From assembly GCA_003427395.1 (NCBI GenBank), contig BFEA01000737.1:77406-123574 (forward strand): a stretch of 46,169 nt of DNA. Reading direction: 5' to 3'. Made by a program: the position numbers and the translations under genes. Under the pieces are notes generated by a model. It saw nothing but the letters and a program-made list of their open reading frames with translations, did not search any database and had not been told where the DNA came from. Position 1 is the stretch's first letter. Each line of letters begins with the position of its first letter. This document shows, piece by piece, positions 21,702 through 32,379 of the stretch. The DNA is from Chara braunii (Eukaryota; Streptophyta; Charophyceae; Charales; Characeae).

Positions 21702-22700
21702 TGAAACGGTTTTCACCTCTTTACAGTAGCAGACGCAGANCCCAGGGTTCGATCCCTAGACCTTGCCCTACCTGTGTACAGTATCTGTGTAGACCCCGAA
21801 AGTTGAACCTGTGACCTGTGTGTTCGTAAACAGTTGGTAGGCTGTCATAGGCTCGTAGGTAGCAGAGGGGTTTGATCTTTAGATCTGTAGGATAGAAGTC
21901 TTAGCGAGTTCCAGAAGTCCTAGCTGTAGTCCTTCTAGAAGGTCAGCAATGGGCAAGTGGGCAAGTGGTGAGTCAAGTGGTGGACTAAACTGCAGTGCAA
22001 TTGCAGTACGACGGTGGTAGGTTAGCAGTGAGTCCCCACTCAGTCAGTGGTAATGTCCAGTCAGTCCCAGTCCGGTCCAGCAAGTACCACAAGGGACTTT
22101 GAGCACTATGGGCCGATGGAAGAGGGCAGACCAACGAGTTTCAGAAGTATAAATCAAGGGGCAGCGCCCAGCCTTTCATTCATTCCTGCGTGAGCCATGC
22201 GGAAGCGCTGCCACAGCGACTTGTGCAAGGAGGTCTGCAGAGAGCCCGGAGCTGAAGTGGGCGAGAGAGAAGGACCGTAGCATAGCGATAGGGTAGAGGC
22301 AGCCATAGCTGCCATAGCTGTAGTTAGTGTGAAGTGTGTGTGTGTATGTGCGAGTGTTCAGAGAGTCGCGTGTGGGATATCCAGGGTGATCCGGTGTATG
22401 TGAACAGTGAGTTGTTTGGGCGCTGAGTCGCCATAGCCAGTTGAAAGTGAACTCGTATCTGGATGCCATATCTCTGAGTTTTGAGTGGGCGCATGTCGCC
22501 AGTTTGCTGCGCTACTGTTTACGTGCATGGAAAGTGTGAATGAAAACGAGTCTGATTGCAACCCTCACTCATTTTCCCTGCAAAAAAGGGGCCAGTTTGC
22601 AACAAAGGGCAGTTGCAAGAATGAAAAAATTGTGGATGTGACGATGAACATTGAGCAGGTGGGAAGCTTTTGCTTTCAACCGGCAGAGGTTTGGTGAGTC
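21702..22700 (+). mobile_element. Copy C 3' LTR, right edge not determined
   Basis: It starts TGAAACGGTTTTCACC directly after the polypurine tract. It is shared with 45019-45190 (+) and 1-95 (-). It contains a TATAAAT box at 22148 followed by a likely transcribed region. The right boundary is not visible because no second copy exists for comparison; 22700 is an estimate. One N lies at 21740. Confidence 0.65.
22148..22154 (+). promoter_or_regulatory. TATA-like box in LTR C
   Basis: TATAAAT lies about 450 bp into the LTR, where U3 usually ends in gypsy elements. It would position RNA polymerase II for the element transcript if the LTR were a 5' copy. Confidence 0.45.
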
Positions 22701-22839
22701 CTTATCCATTAGTCAAATATATCCTGGGAAGACTGTTGGGGTTCAACCTCCTGATAAGTTGGTGAAAGTCTGATGAAGCAGTCTGGCACCATCATGCTTT
22801 TGTTTGTGGAGGTGTATAGCGAATGTAATGATACACACA

Positions 22840-22863
22840 CACACAGACACACACACACACACA
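22840..22863. repeat. (CA)n microsatellite at gap edge
   Basis: ACACACAGACACACACAC-type run ending exactly where the Ns begin. Confidence 0.9.
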
Positions 22864-23760
22864 NNNNNNNNNNNNNNNNNNNNNNNNNNNNNNNNNNNNN
22901 NNNNNNNNNNNNNNNNNNNNNNNNNNNNNNNNNNNNNNNNNNNNNNNNNNNNNNNNNNNNNNNNNNNNNNNNNNNNNNNNNNNNNNNNNNNNNNNNNNNN
23001 NNNNNNNNNNNNNNNNNNNNNNNNNNNNNNNNNNNNNNNNNNNNNNNNNNNNNNNNNNNNNNNNNNNNNNNNNNNNNNNNNNNNNNNNNNNNNNNNNNNN
23101 NNNNNNNNNNNNNNNNNNNNNNNNNNNNNNNNNNNNNNNNNNNNNNNNNNNNNNNNNNNNNNNNNNNNNNNNNNNNNNNNNNNNNNNNNNNNNNNNNNNN
23201 NNNNNNNNNNNNNNNNNNNNNNNNNNNNNNNNNNNNNNNNNNNNNNNNNNNNNNNNNNNNNNNNNNNNNNNNNNNNNNNNNNNNNNNNNNNNNNNNNNNN
23301 NNNNNNNNNNNNNNNNNNNNNNNNNNNNNNNNNNNNNNNNNNNNNNNNNNNNNNNNNNNNNNNNNNNNNNNNNNNNNNNNNNNNNNNNNNNNNNNNNNNN
23401 NNNNNNNNNNNNNNNNNNNNNNNNNNNNNNNNNNNNNNNNNNNNNNNNNNNNNNNNNNNNNNNNNNNNNNNNNNNNNNNNNNNNNNNNNNNNNNNNNNNN
23501 NNNNNNNNNNNNNNNNNNNNNNNNNNNNNNNNNNNNNNNNNNNNNNNNNNNNNNNNNNNNNNNNNNNNNNNNNNNNNNNNNNNNNNNNNNNNNNNNNNNN
23601 NNNNNNNNNNNNNNNNNNNNNNNNNNNNNNNNNNNNNNNNNNNNNNNNNNNNNNNNNNNNNNNNNNNNNNNNNNNNNNNNNNNNNNNNNNNNNNNNNNNN
23701 NNNNNNNNNNNNNNNNNNNNNNNNNNNNNNNNNNNNNNNNNNNNNNNNNNNNNNNNNNNN
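22864..23760. other. Assembly gap, 897 Ns
   Basis: No sequence is given. A CA run lies on the left and a GA run on the right, so the gap probably contains simple repeat that the assembler could not cross. The true length is unknown. Confidence 0.98.

Positions 23761-23834
<74 letters not shown>
23761..23834. repeat. (GA)n microsatellite at gap edge
   Basis: A pure GA run of 74 bp directly following the Ns, ending at CTTGGGTACT. Confidence 0.95.
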
Positions 23835-23838
<4 letters not shown>

Positions 23839-24870
23839 GGGTACTATTTGAGGAGTGAACTTCCAGACTCGGACTTGACAGCTGGAGTGAGACTATAGTG
23901 GGACTTTGGCGAGGGACCTTTATTATTTGGCTGATACACTTGTTTGCAACGAGGGATCTTTCTTCCATGTATGTCGCCTCCTTGCCTAACTCATGTGTGC
24001 TGATGTGTGTTTGTGTCGAGTCCAGAGTCTGACGAGTCAGATTGGTTCTTTTCAGTCTGCTGATACTGTGCGCTGTTGTTTTCCCTGACTTTGGTGATTC
24101 TTGCCTGCGTGATTGCTACCTTTGTTTAGGCATGCGACATGATGACTGTATCGGACTGGAAAGGTAGCTTGTATGCATTTGAGGACACAAAAAATGCATA
24201 CGAGGCAGTCATGATGAGGGTTGGTGTTTGGGGGTAAATTCAAACATTGCAGAGAAGATTATAGCATTGCCCTCGTGCAAGGATGACACCCACCAATCTA
24301 GAAATGGTATAGAAATGAAAGAAAACAAAAGCGAAGACATGTAAGCTACCTATTCGACAATGCCACACACCCTCACGAGGAAAAGGAGTCCTTATCCAGG
24401 GAGAGAGAAAGGGGGTTGGCTCGTGAAGTACCTATTTCTCCCCTCTCTCTCGTTCCCTCAAAGTGGACAAGGGATGTTTCAGGTCCGACACAGTCATGCA
24501 TGCAGCTCACTCCGGCTACTCTTCCCTGTCTTCCTCAGCCACCTCCTCCTTGTCCCTCTGCTGTGCTGTCACCTCCTCCGCCTCCCCCCCCTTGTTCTCT
24601 GCCGCCTCCTCTCCGTCCTGCTTTCCCATCCTCCTCCTCCTCCACCCGCTCCTCCTCCGGTGTGTTCTCCTTTTCCACCTCGACCTACTCCCCCTCTCCC
24701 TCCTCCACCATGTCTTTCTCCTCCTGCTCACGCTTTCTTCCCGCTACCCCCCTTCTTCCTCTGCAATCAGTGCAGCCCAGTAAAAAAAAAAGGAAACAGA
24801 TGCACAACAAAAAGTCCACCTCCTGATTTCAGAGTATGTACCTCTCTCTAGTCGACATTCCACACGAATG
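23835..24870. other. No gene; pyrimidine-rich tract 24500-24780
   Basis: 23835-24360 is unremarkable unique-looking DNA. 24500-24780 is CTCCTCC-rich. On the minus strand one frame reads Glu-rich (KERKHEQEEKDMVEEGEGE), similar in style to the acidic tail of the hAT transposase, but no domain supports it. Confidence 0.4.
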
Positions 24871-25929
24871 TGGACTGACCGGTGGCCATACCAGACAAGA
24901 AAAAAAGCACAAGGCCAAAGTTAGGCACAACACGACCCTTGGCACTCCTAGGTGGTACTGTGGCTGGAGAAAATGCCAATTCACTTGATCGTAGACTTTT
25001 TCAAAATCGGAGAATAGAATGGCCGCCTGCATTCATTGTTTAGTAGCCTTCCTTGCTGCCTCATTCAGGGTCATCACATTGTCTAGTATGTATCTACCTG
25101 GAATGAACCCCGCTTGATCGATGTGGAAGAACTTATCGGTGAGCTTTATGATCCTGTTAGCTAGTGCTTTTGCCAGTATTTTGTAAGGGGTTGTGAGTAG
25201 TGAAATTGGTCTGTAGTTTTTTAGGTCCTCTTTGTCGCCTTTCTTGTGGAGTAACGAGACCACCCTGGTGCTTAGGAATGAACCCAACCCTCCCTTCGCT
25301 TTGCTGTCGTTGATAAAATTGACGAGGTTGTCCCCTAGGATAGGCCAAAACTGAACCCAGAACTCTTTGGAGAGGCCATCAATCCCTGGTGCCTTGTCAT
25401 TTCCCATCTGTGATAAAGACGCTTGGAGTTGCCCTAGGGTGATTATTTTTTCCAAGCCCTCTGACTGTTCTGATGAGATCGTCCTGTCTAGGTAAGACAT
25501 CATTTGCTGATGGGCTGTTATGTTTATCATGGATGGGGGTGAGGGTGTTTTGGATTCGTAGAGGGCTGCATAAGAGGATCTGGCAATCCTTACCATGTCT
25601 AGGCCAGCTGTTTTTGTTCTCCTCTGATCTGATGGGTCTTTCAGCTTCTTTATCGTGTTGTTCCTAGCATTGGCATTTATTTTGGCGGAGCAGAACTTAG
25701 TCATAGATTCGTTCAGAGTGTAGTCACTCATCCTGGCTTGTAATTGTAGGCCTCTTAGTTCCCATCTCCTCCCTTCGTTAAGCTCTTCCTTGGAGGCTTT
25801 GAGTAGGTCGTAGTAGAACATGTTGGTGGGGTCCGATATGAGATTAGCCTCTGCAATTGTGATAGCAATTTGAAGTTCTTCCTTTCTGATTTTGCGTTCA
25901 GCCGCTATGCTTCTTAATACGGCCGACAC
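24871..25929 (-). pseudogene. LINE (non-LTR) reverse transcriptase fragment
   Basis: The reading goes from 25929 leftward. A helical linker typical of L1-like ORF2 between endonuclease and RT is followed by RT blocks: MGNDKAPGIDGLSKEFWVQF, STRVVSLLHKKGDKEDLKNY, RPISLLTTPYKILAKALANR and IDQAGFIPGRYILDNVM. A TGA at 25033-25035 stops the frame, but it continues in phase with AILFSDFEKVYDQVNW, the F-x-D-x-x-K-A-Y-D catalytic block, here with Val for Ala. Similarity ends near 24940, before the YADD box. Endonuclease is absent on the other side. A target-primed retroposon in life, it is a dead internal fragment here. Confidence 0.85.
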
Positions 25930-26470
25930 CGAGCATTCTGTAGTTTGTTCTCATCAGAGTTTGCTATTTTCTCACAGAAATTTTTGCCGTTTTTCATAAT
26001 ATGTTGCCAATGCTGCTCTGACAAAATTGCTGGACTGTTTGCTGCTGGTCGTCAGCAATATGCTTACAATTGATATTATCAGAATAGTCATATTCAATGT
26101 ATAATGATAATGACAAGCAAATCCCATGCATGCAGGAGCTCGAAGTCTGTGGAGTTCGTGGTGCAGGTGGTGATCCCGGCGAATCCTGATGGTGGATGCA
26201 GGACAGACTACACCGACCACTTCAATAAGGGGATGGGCAAGTAAGCTGCAAGTTTTTCCTCTTACATTTGGCCACTATTTTTTGTTTTTAAAGACGTTTC
26301 TATGCGGTGTGGCTGACTGCCTCCGTTCTGACTTCAGGGCAGTCCGGAGTCTCTGCATTTTGTTCTTGCTTGGGATGAGTCGACTGCTCCTACTTCTTGA
26401 AACGCATTGGGAAGCTGACAACGTTCCTGGGGAAGTTAGGCTGAACGAAGAAATTGCAGTAACCCGTTCG
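25930..26470. other. Possible 5' continuation of LINE linker, otherwise no gene
   Basis: On the minus strand short coding-like text (ALATYYEKRQKFL, EKIANSDENKLQNARCRPY) lies directly upstream of the RT fragment, broken by stops. Beyond about 26060 I see nothing recognisable. Confidence 0.35.
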
Positions 26471-27340
26471 TTATGCCTCGTAACCTAAGGGCCCGGGCCC
26501 GAAGCCGGCCTAAGCCGCATTACAACGAGGCAGGACCCCAAATGTTTGGATCCAGGGGCCCTGCGCCAAACAGTTGACCGAAAGTGAACTGTACACGGCC
26601 CTCAGTCCAAGTCGTCGTGGACCCAGCCCAGGCCGCCGGTCAGACATGCACTTGTTTGTATGCAGGTACCAAGACAGCATTCAGGCCAAGTAGAGTCTGC
26701 AACTGTATGGGATCCAGGCCGTAGGCTGTGAGTCGCTCTCAGACACCGTGGGTGCCGTGGGTGGGAGACCTGAGGCACGTCAACCCGGTCAAATGCTACA
26801 TAAGGCCCTGCCTCCAGGGAGTCAACATTCAGTCTTGCTATGCTGACTTGACGCTAGCTGGGCTTGACGCTGGCTGGACGCTGGCTTGCCCCTGGCTTGC
26901 CGGTGGCTGTACGCTGGCACTGTGGTGGACGGATCGAGACTGCTGCTTGCATGATGGTGCCTTCCTGCTTTGGCGCCAGCCTCTGCTGGCGTGGTGCAAG
27001 CCATGCTGTCTTCAACATTGCTGATGTGGTGCATGCCACACTGTCTCCATAGCTGATGTGGCATTGGCCACACTGTTTTCATTGCTGAGTTGGACGCTGC
27101 AAGGAGGGAGATCGGGAGCTGTGGATGATTGAGAGAGAGAGAGAGGATACTTACCTTCTGTTGATGTCGGCACTGTGTGCTGCTGAACGTGTTCACTGGT
27201 GAACTGTGCCACGTGGCACTTTTGATGTGATCAGGCCCTGTCAGGCTCGTTATTGGACACTGTTGCTGACGTGGAGGCGAGGGGGAAGCCCGGAGAAGGA
27301 GAGGGAAGGCTACTATCTCTGTGGTCATTGATGGATATCT
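26471..27340. other. Possible LTR-like or promoter-like DNA, no ORF; short tandem repeats
   Basis: A loose inverted repeat lies at 26474-26533 (CCTCGTAA ... TTACAACGAGG). A CTACATAAGGCCC box sits near 26800, then GACGCTGGCTGG-type repeats (26850-26915) and two ~32-bp units GCTGATGTGG...CCACACTGT (27021-27084). Composition and layout resemble an LTR but no coding region or second copy supports this. Confidence 0.3.
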
Positions 27341-28125
27341 CTTCCACCCTCTAATCTGTCTATTCCCCCCTCTCCTCTCTACGAGACATTGTACTACAGA
27401 TCACATTTATGATTATTGGAGACATTATTCAGTGATGAGTTTTCTTGTATTTCGACACGAGTATCCTCACGACTGGGTTCATTACAAAATGAAGAAGTAA
27501 ATAAGAAAGAAAGGCCAATTAAGATCAAAGGAAGTACAGTTAACTAATGACTGAAATAGGTGCGGAATTGCAAACTTCATAAACCAATCACACTTTCAGT
27601 TTGTGAGCACGATACTTCCAATGTTAGGTCAAATGTATTCCACTGATGCGGCTGATGAGAGAAACCACCGCTTCATCCGGACCTATTTGGACAAACCAAA
27701 AGTTGGAGTGGTGCTACTGTGAGGAACAATTATGGTGGTACGATTCCCCAACGAACCTCTAGTGGGCATTTGGATGGGTGGTCGCTGACAGGCTGCTATA
27801 ACGCTAGGTCGACAAGCAGCAGAAAGAGGGACGATTGTGCAGTCGCCTGCACCACAGCAGTGGGTGTTGTAAGGGAAGCGGTATGCCATAGCTTGTTGGG
27901 TGCCATGTGCAGTAGTGGAGCTGGTTGGATAGAGGTGGTTCGTGAGGAAGGCCATAGGACAAGTTGGCAGACAGTTACAAGGGAGAGCCCTGAGCAGGGT
28001 CAGTCTCTTCAAACCATAATCGGCACCACTGGACATAGCTTATTGGCATTGTGAATTAGATTAGACATGATTCGGGAACTACTACTCTGTTGTCGCATTA
28101 GCTTGATGGAGGCGAGAAGAGGGCT
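27341..28125. other. Unassigned, with a coding-like stretch 27640-27930
   Basis: The plus strand reads TDAADERNHRFIRTYLDKPK, VGVVLL, stop, GTIMVVRFPNEPLVGIWMGG, stop, then QAAITLGRQAAERGTIVQSP. The composition is protein-like but I do not recognise it, and there are in-frame stops. It could be a decayed host gene or transposon protein. Confidence 0.3.
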
Positions 28126-28278
28126 TTAAAACGCCAGTACACGGCCCCAGCCTTGCTGAAAAGAAAACTCGTCGCCTACAAATTTTTCGGAGGCCCAGCT
28201 CCGTAGATAAATCGAATCGGTGGCGGGCAGCCTCTGAAAAGGGCCCGCGGCCGATAGCTGGATGTACTGGTGGTTTAA
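28126..28278. mobile_element. TTAA-flanked MITE candidate, about 150 bp
   Basis: The left end is TTAAAACGCCAGTACA. The reverse complement of the right end is TTAAACCACCAGTACA, matching at 14 of 16 positions. TTAA stands at both outer ends, as in piggyBac-type insertions. A second, incomplete copy of the terminus lies at 7384. There is no coding capacity, so it would depend on a transposase encoded elsewhere. Confidence 0.5.
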
Positions 28279-28629
28279 TAACCAAGAGACTTCAGTGTGT
28301 TGTGCATTATCGTATTGATGTGATCTCGTCCTTTCCAATTCTGCTATCGGTTTGGTCTACTCATGCGTGCTGATCAAAAGTTTGTGTCACTCATCATTTG
28401 AGTTCTCACAATCAGGTTCCTTGCACCACTGACAGCTTTTGGAAAAAAAAAAAAATTGTGCGGACTTTTTGACTCGCCCGGTTACCTGGGCAGGTGGGCC
28501 CGGGTGGCCCAGTGGGGCAGCTGGGGCTGGGCAACTCAGGTAGCCTAGGTTCTCCTCAAATGGAGTACTGTGGTTGTGCTTCCTGAATTTTGGTCAGTGG
28601 AATGCCCGTTTTTCTTTTTCTTTTTTAAA
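28279..28629. other. No gene
   Basis: Contains an A-run (28443-28454) and a GC-rich segment (28470-28550) with CCCGG/GGGCCCGGG blocks. Nothing coding is recognised. Confidence 0.45.
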
Positions 28630-29005
28630 TGAACTGAGCCAAGTACTCGTCAAGCTCAACCTCGCATACATCAATGAACATTCACATGACAGTTCACACG
28701 TGAGAAGCCAGATCATGTTTGCCCCCAGCAGCTCTGCGCGCGCGCGCACACACACACACACACAACGGATCGCGATCAGGTGGTGGCTATGGCTTCTGTC
28801 CCTTCTCTCTCTCTCTCTTCACCTTGCTTCTCTCTCTGACTTGACTCGCTCTGCGTTACTCCCTCTCTCTCTAACCTAGATCGTCACCCTGGATACACCC
28901 ACTCAGGTATGCTTACACCTTGGCGGCTATGGCCGATGTCCTGCTCTGCCCTTAACCTAGCTATGGAGTAACTTGCGAGCACCCTCTTCTTCTTCGGGCG
29001 CGCTG
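28630..29005 (-). mobile_element. Copy D left LTR fragment
   Basis: It starts TGAACTGAGCCAAGTACTCG, matching TGAAATGGGCCAAGTACTCG of the LTR at 31247, and follows it for about 375 bp. It has the CA run, CGGATCGCGATCAGGTGG, GGCTATGGCTTCT, the CT tract and CCTAGATCGTCACCCTGG. Similarity stops within GGGCGCGCTGTCGCA. In this orientation it would be the 3' LTR; most of U3 has been lost or replaced. Confidence 0.75.
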
Positions 29006-29531
29006 TCGCATACTCGTGAAACACAGTCGTATGGCGCAGATTCCCAGAACCGACCAGATAATACAGAGTTAATACAAATACAAATACAGCGGAAGACTTG
29101 ATACACCTGGACTGACTCTGACCTGACTCAGACTGCAACGAACCACTCTCAACATGCATCAGTGGTGTGAAAGCCTTGGCCTTGGACACGGAAGAACAGG
29201 CCAGGGTCTGAGATCATACACGGATGAATGGAGGGAGAGGAGAGACGGAAGGAGGAGGAGAGGGAAAATGATGTCAGCACCATGGATCCAAAAATAGTAT
29301 CTCGAAAGTCATAAGCAGCGCAAATCCGGAATGTCGTGAATACAGAATCTCACAGTGTCCCAGATGTCGATCTCCCAATATCAAGATACATCTCTAGAAG
29401 TAGATGAAGTCGGATCCCAGAAGTAGTCCTCGACCAATGTCTCAATGTTACTATCTCAACTGTCATCAGAACTCGTCGCCATCCTTCGTATGGTCCAGTA
29501 GAGTAGACTTAAACCTAGAGGGTAAGAGGGA

Positions 29532-29592
<61 letters not shown>

Positions 29593-30490
29593 TGGAGGGA
29601 GAAGAGGGAGGAAAGGCAGGGCCTTGCTCCCGATACCTGTGAGGCAGCTATGGCGCTGCAGGCAGGCGCTGGGCCGGAGGCTGGCGTTCTCGCACTGCTG
29701 CGCTATTCTGCTGCTGCTGCGCTAATCTCTCCTCAACCGCTGCGCTGATTCTCTCCACGCTCTGTTGCTAACGCTGATGTGCTGCGCTAATTCTGACGAC
29801 TAACCTCCTCAACACTAACCTACCTGACTGAGGCTGGTACCCAGCTTACATAGTGCTGGGTCGGCCTCAGTCCTACTGAGTGCCTTCGGGTCTGGACCGT
29901 TGATCGGGCTCAAAGGTTCAGATCCGATTTCGAAATCTGAAACAGTGGCGCCTAAACTGCGCCGCCGGCCGGTCCTACCGATGGACCGGTACGTGGCCTC
30001 ACCAACTAGCCATTGGGTCTGGTGGGGTCTAAACGAGGCCTACCGGACCCTAAACTGAACCGGCGGTTCCTAGGTCTACCTGGACCTATCTGGGACCGTC
30101 GTGACCCGGTACCTAGGCCTAAACCGTGCCTACTACAGAACCGGGCCCTAATTGGGCCCCGTGTGGTATCAGTATGCCACACACTCCCCGGTACCTGCAA
30201 CGGGTCATCTAGTTGACCTTTTGCCTCTACTATTTGGAACATCACTGGCCTGCTCCCCACCATTTTCATTTGCTGAAGCGTCCCTCTGGTTTAAGCTAAA
30301 GCAAAATTTAATTAAACCCCTGTAAATCTGAGAATCTCTGGGAGAGACTCCGGAATAGAGTTTCAGCCCGGCTCTCAGATCTGCAGACCAGATCTGTCCA
30401 TATTATTTTTGTTTGTTCTTTCGTATCGTTTCGGGAGGTGGAGAAAACATGTTGAAGTTGGCCTTAAGTAGGGGCGTGACAGGCAAAAAC
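29006..30490. other. Unassigned DNA between copy D parts; hairpin and GA run
   Basis: A GA microsatellite lies at about 29536-29589. An imperfect inverted repeat lies at 29829-29873 (ACTGAGGC ... CCCAGC, loop, GCTGGG ... GCCTCAGT). 29880-30180 is rich in ACCGG/CCTAAAC phrases. It may be part of an unrelated LTR or of D's missing internal region. No pol motif is seen. Confidence 0.4.
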
Positions 30491-31230
30491 AAGCCCCAGT
30501 CCGCTGTTGGCTGCTGAGGACCCCTGAACCAGGCACTGTGAGTGACAGACGCCGTTGCCTCGGGCTTCAGCAACGAACAGGCACTCCCTCCCCGGGTTTC
30601 CTCACATCGTCGCGTCGAGTCTTGGGTCGCACGCCTGTCTGTACCGGTAATTGGGCACAGCCGGTTTGTTTTACGAGCGGCCGCTGCTCATTGCCCGTGC
30701 TCCCTTCCAGGTCTGGGGATACCTCCAGCTGCCGAGTTGCTACCCTAGACCGACCTACATCACACACAAAACTTTCACTCTCACGGAATTAGGGTCCCAC
30801 TGGGTACCTATGCCCCAGGTAGGCCGGCAATCCTAACCACTTCCCCCACAAGGGGCAGGAGCCTTTTCTCCAGGAGAGATCGGTCTCTGACTCACCAAGC
30901 AACAGGCAGATCAAGTGTGACTGCTAACTCGAATGACAAGATGACATCAACAGAAATCAACTTGCAGCAGAGGTCTCCAGGAAAATATGTGGGAAGGTGC
31001 CATTTACAACAAAATTCAAATTGCATAAACGACAGGGCCAGCGCAAAGAAGCACGCTCCTTGAACGTTCCGTCGATGAAGCTCCTCCATCGCAGGTGAGT
31101 ACGCTTGCTCCTTGCTGTGCCCCTTATTCTTTGGCCCTCAACATGCAGTCAACCCTATTTTTTTTATTTTTATTTTCCTGCCGGCTTTCTACCTTGCCAG
31201 CGCCTCAACTGTGAGCGGATGCAGCAGGAA
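30491..31230 (-). mobile_element. Copy D leader / 5' internal region
   Basis: It is similar by eye to the copy E leader (41270-42050). Shared phrases include CCTAGACC(G/A)ACCTA, GGTCCCACTGGGT, GTAGGCCG, CCACAAGGGG and GGAGCCTTT(T/C)CTCCAGGAGA. It lies directly inside the primer-binding site of LTR D, as expected for the untranslated leader on the minus strand. The gag that should follow is not found. Confidence 0.7.
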
Positions 31231-31246
31231 CCAGCTCTGATACCAC
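31231..31246 (-). promoter_or_regulatory. Copy D primer-binding site (initiator tRNA-Met)
   Basis: On the minus strand, one base after the LTR end, the sequence reads TGGTATCAGAGCTGG. TGGTATCAGAGC is the standard plant primer-binding site complementary to the 3' end of initiator tRNA-Met. It fixes both the orientation of copy D and the LTR boundary at 31247. Confidence 0.85.
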
Positions 31247-31455
31247 TGAAATGGGCCAAGTACTCGTCGAGTTCAACCTCACATACATCAATGAACATTC
31301 ACATGAGAGCGTGAGAAGCCAAATCGAGATACAATCAACACTTGAAGATGTCGTCTCCAATATTATTATCAATAAACAAGAATGCTAGTCTCCAGTGGCT
31401 CTGCCGCACACACACACACAACGGATTGCAATCAGGTGGCGGCTATGGCTTCTTT

Positions 31456-31527
<72 letters not shown>

Positions 31528-32177
31528 CCTTGCTTCTCTCTCTGACTTGGCTCGCTCTGCCTTACTCCCTCTCTCTCTAACCAAGATCGTCACCCTGGAT
31601 ACACCCACTGAGGTATGCTTACACCTTGGAGGCTATGGCCGCTGTCCTCCTTCGCTACCCCTAACCTAGCTATGGAGTAACTTGTGAGCGCCCTCTTCTT
31701 CTTCGGGCGCGCAGTGCCCAAGTTGCCTTAACGCACAAGCAGCAGCAGCACTTCCGCATCGTGCAACTGAACAAGTGATGAGCGGCTGCACTGTAGTAGC
31801 TAATATAGGACTTGGTTTCGATTGGCGTGGTCTGCTTCAGATCAGTACCGGTTGGCTGCGGCCTGTCTGCTGCAAACATTTTGTCAGTCTGGTAGCTTCT
31901 GGACTTTCCTGGGACATGCTGCAAAATTGGACTTGGGACTGTCGGACTGGACTGGACGCTTCTGGACTTTTCTTGTCGGGTACCGGACGGACTCCTACCC
32001 AGCTACGATGCTTCGGTACAGACACCTACGGATCTAAGACACATCGGTACCGACAACTACCGACCTACGACACTTTGGCCTCTAGACCCTATGGCCTACC
32101 GTACGGGACAGCCCTGGGACTTCGGACTTGTCGGGACCCTGGGACTGGGACTGGGTGTCTGCAGCATGAATCAGTTC
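31247..32177 (-). mobile_element. Copy D 5' LTR
   Basis: The left edge is fixed by the adjacent primer-binding site (TGAAATGGG...). The right edge is placed at CAGTTCA 32171-32177 by comparison with LTR E. It shares with 28630-29005 the phrase set around the CT tract and ACCTAGCTATGGAGTAACTT. The length of 931 bp agrees with LTR E (906 bp). The CT run at 31459-31523 is much longer than in the sister LTR. Confidence 0.75.
31459..31523. repeat. (CT)n microsatellite inside LTR D
   Basis: A CT run of about 65 bp at the place where the sister LTR at 28799-28822 has only about 16-20 bp. In the element's sense it is (GA)n near the start of the transcribed part. Confidence 0.9.
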
Positions 32178-32379
32178 ATGAAGGAGGTAGCCTCTGGCAT
32201 GATTGAATTTGTCTGATTTTATCAGGAGTTGAGCTCATGATCTGTTTACAGATAGTTACATGTCTGTAATATTCAGCCACATGGGCCGGTGGCATGGGGT
32301 TTGGTTTTCACTTTTTGCTCTTGTATTATGCTTTGTAATGTCTCCTTGTGCTTGCTCCTGCTTTTTTCCATGTGTACAG
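32178..32379 (+). other. Probable intron upstream of host exon
   Basis: T-rich DNA ending TTTTTTCCATGTGTACAG, a pyrimidine tract plus AG that reads as a plant-type 3' splice site. The upstream donor is not found; LTR D lies just left, so the rest of the gene may be separated or interrupted there. Confidence 0.4.

Noticed and set aside
21740-21760. A tRNA gene suggested by GGGTTCGATCCC
   Set aside because: No acceptor stem, D-arm or anticodon arm can be drawn around it; only a B-box-like phrase in an LTR.
22709-23968. Open frames of 360-420 codons across 22.7-23.97 kb
   Set aside because: Most of their length is Ns; the rest is microsatellite.
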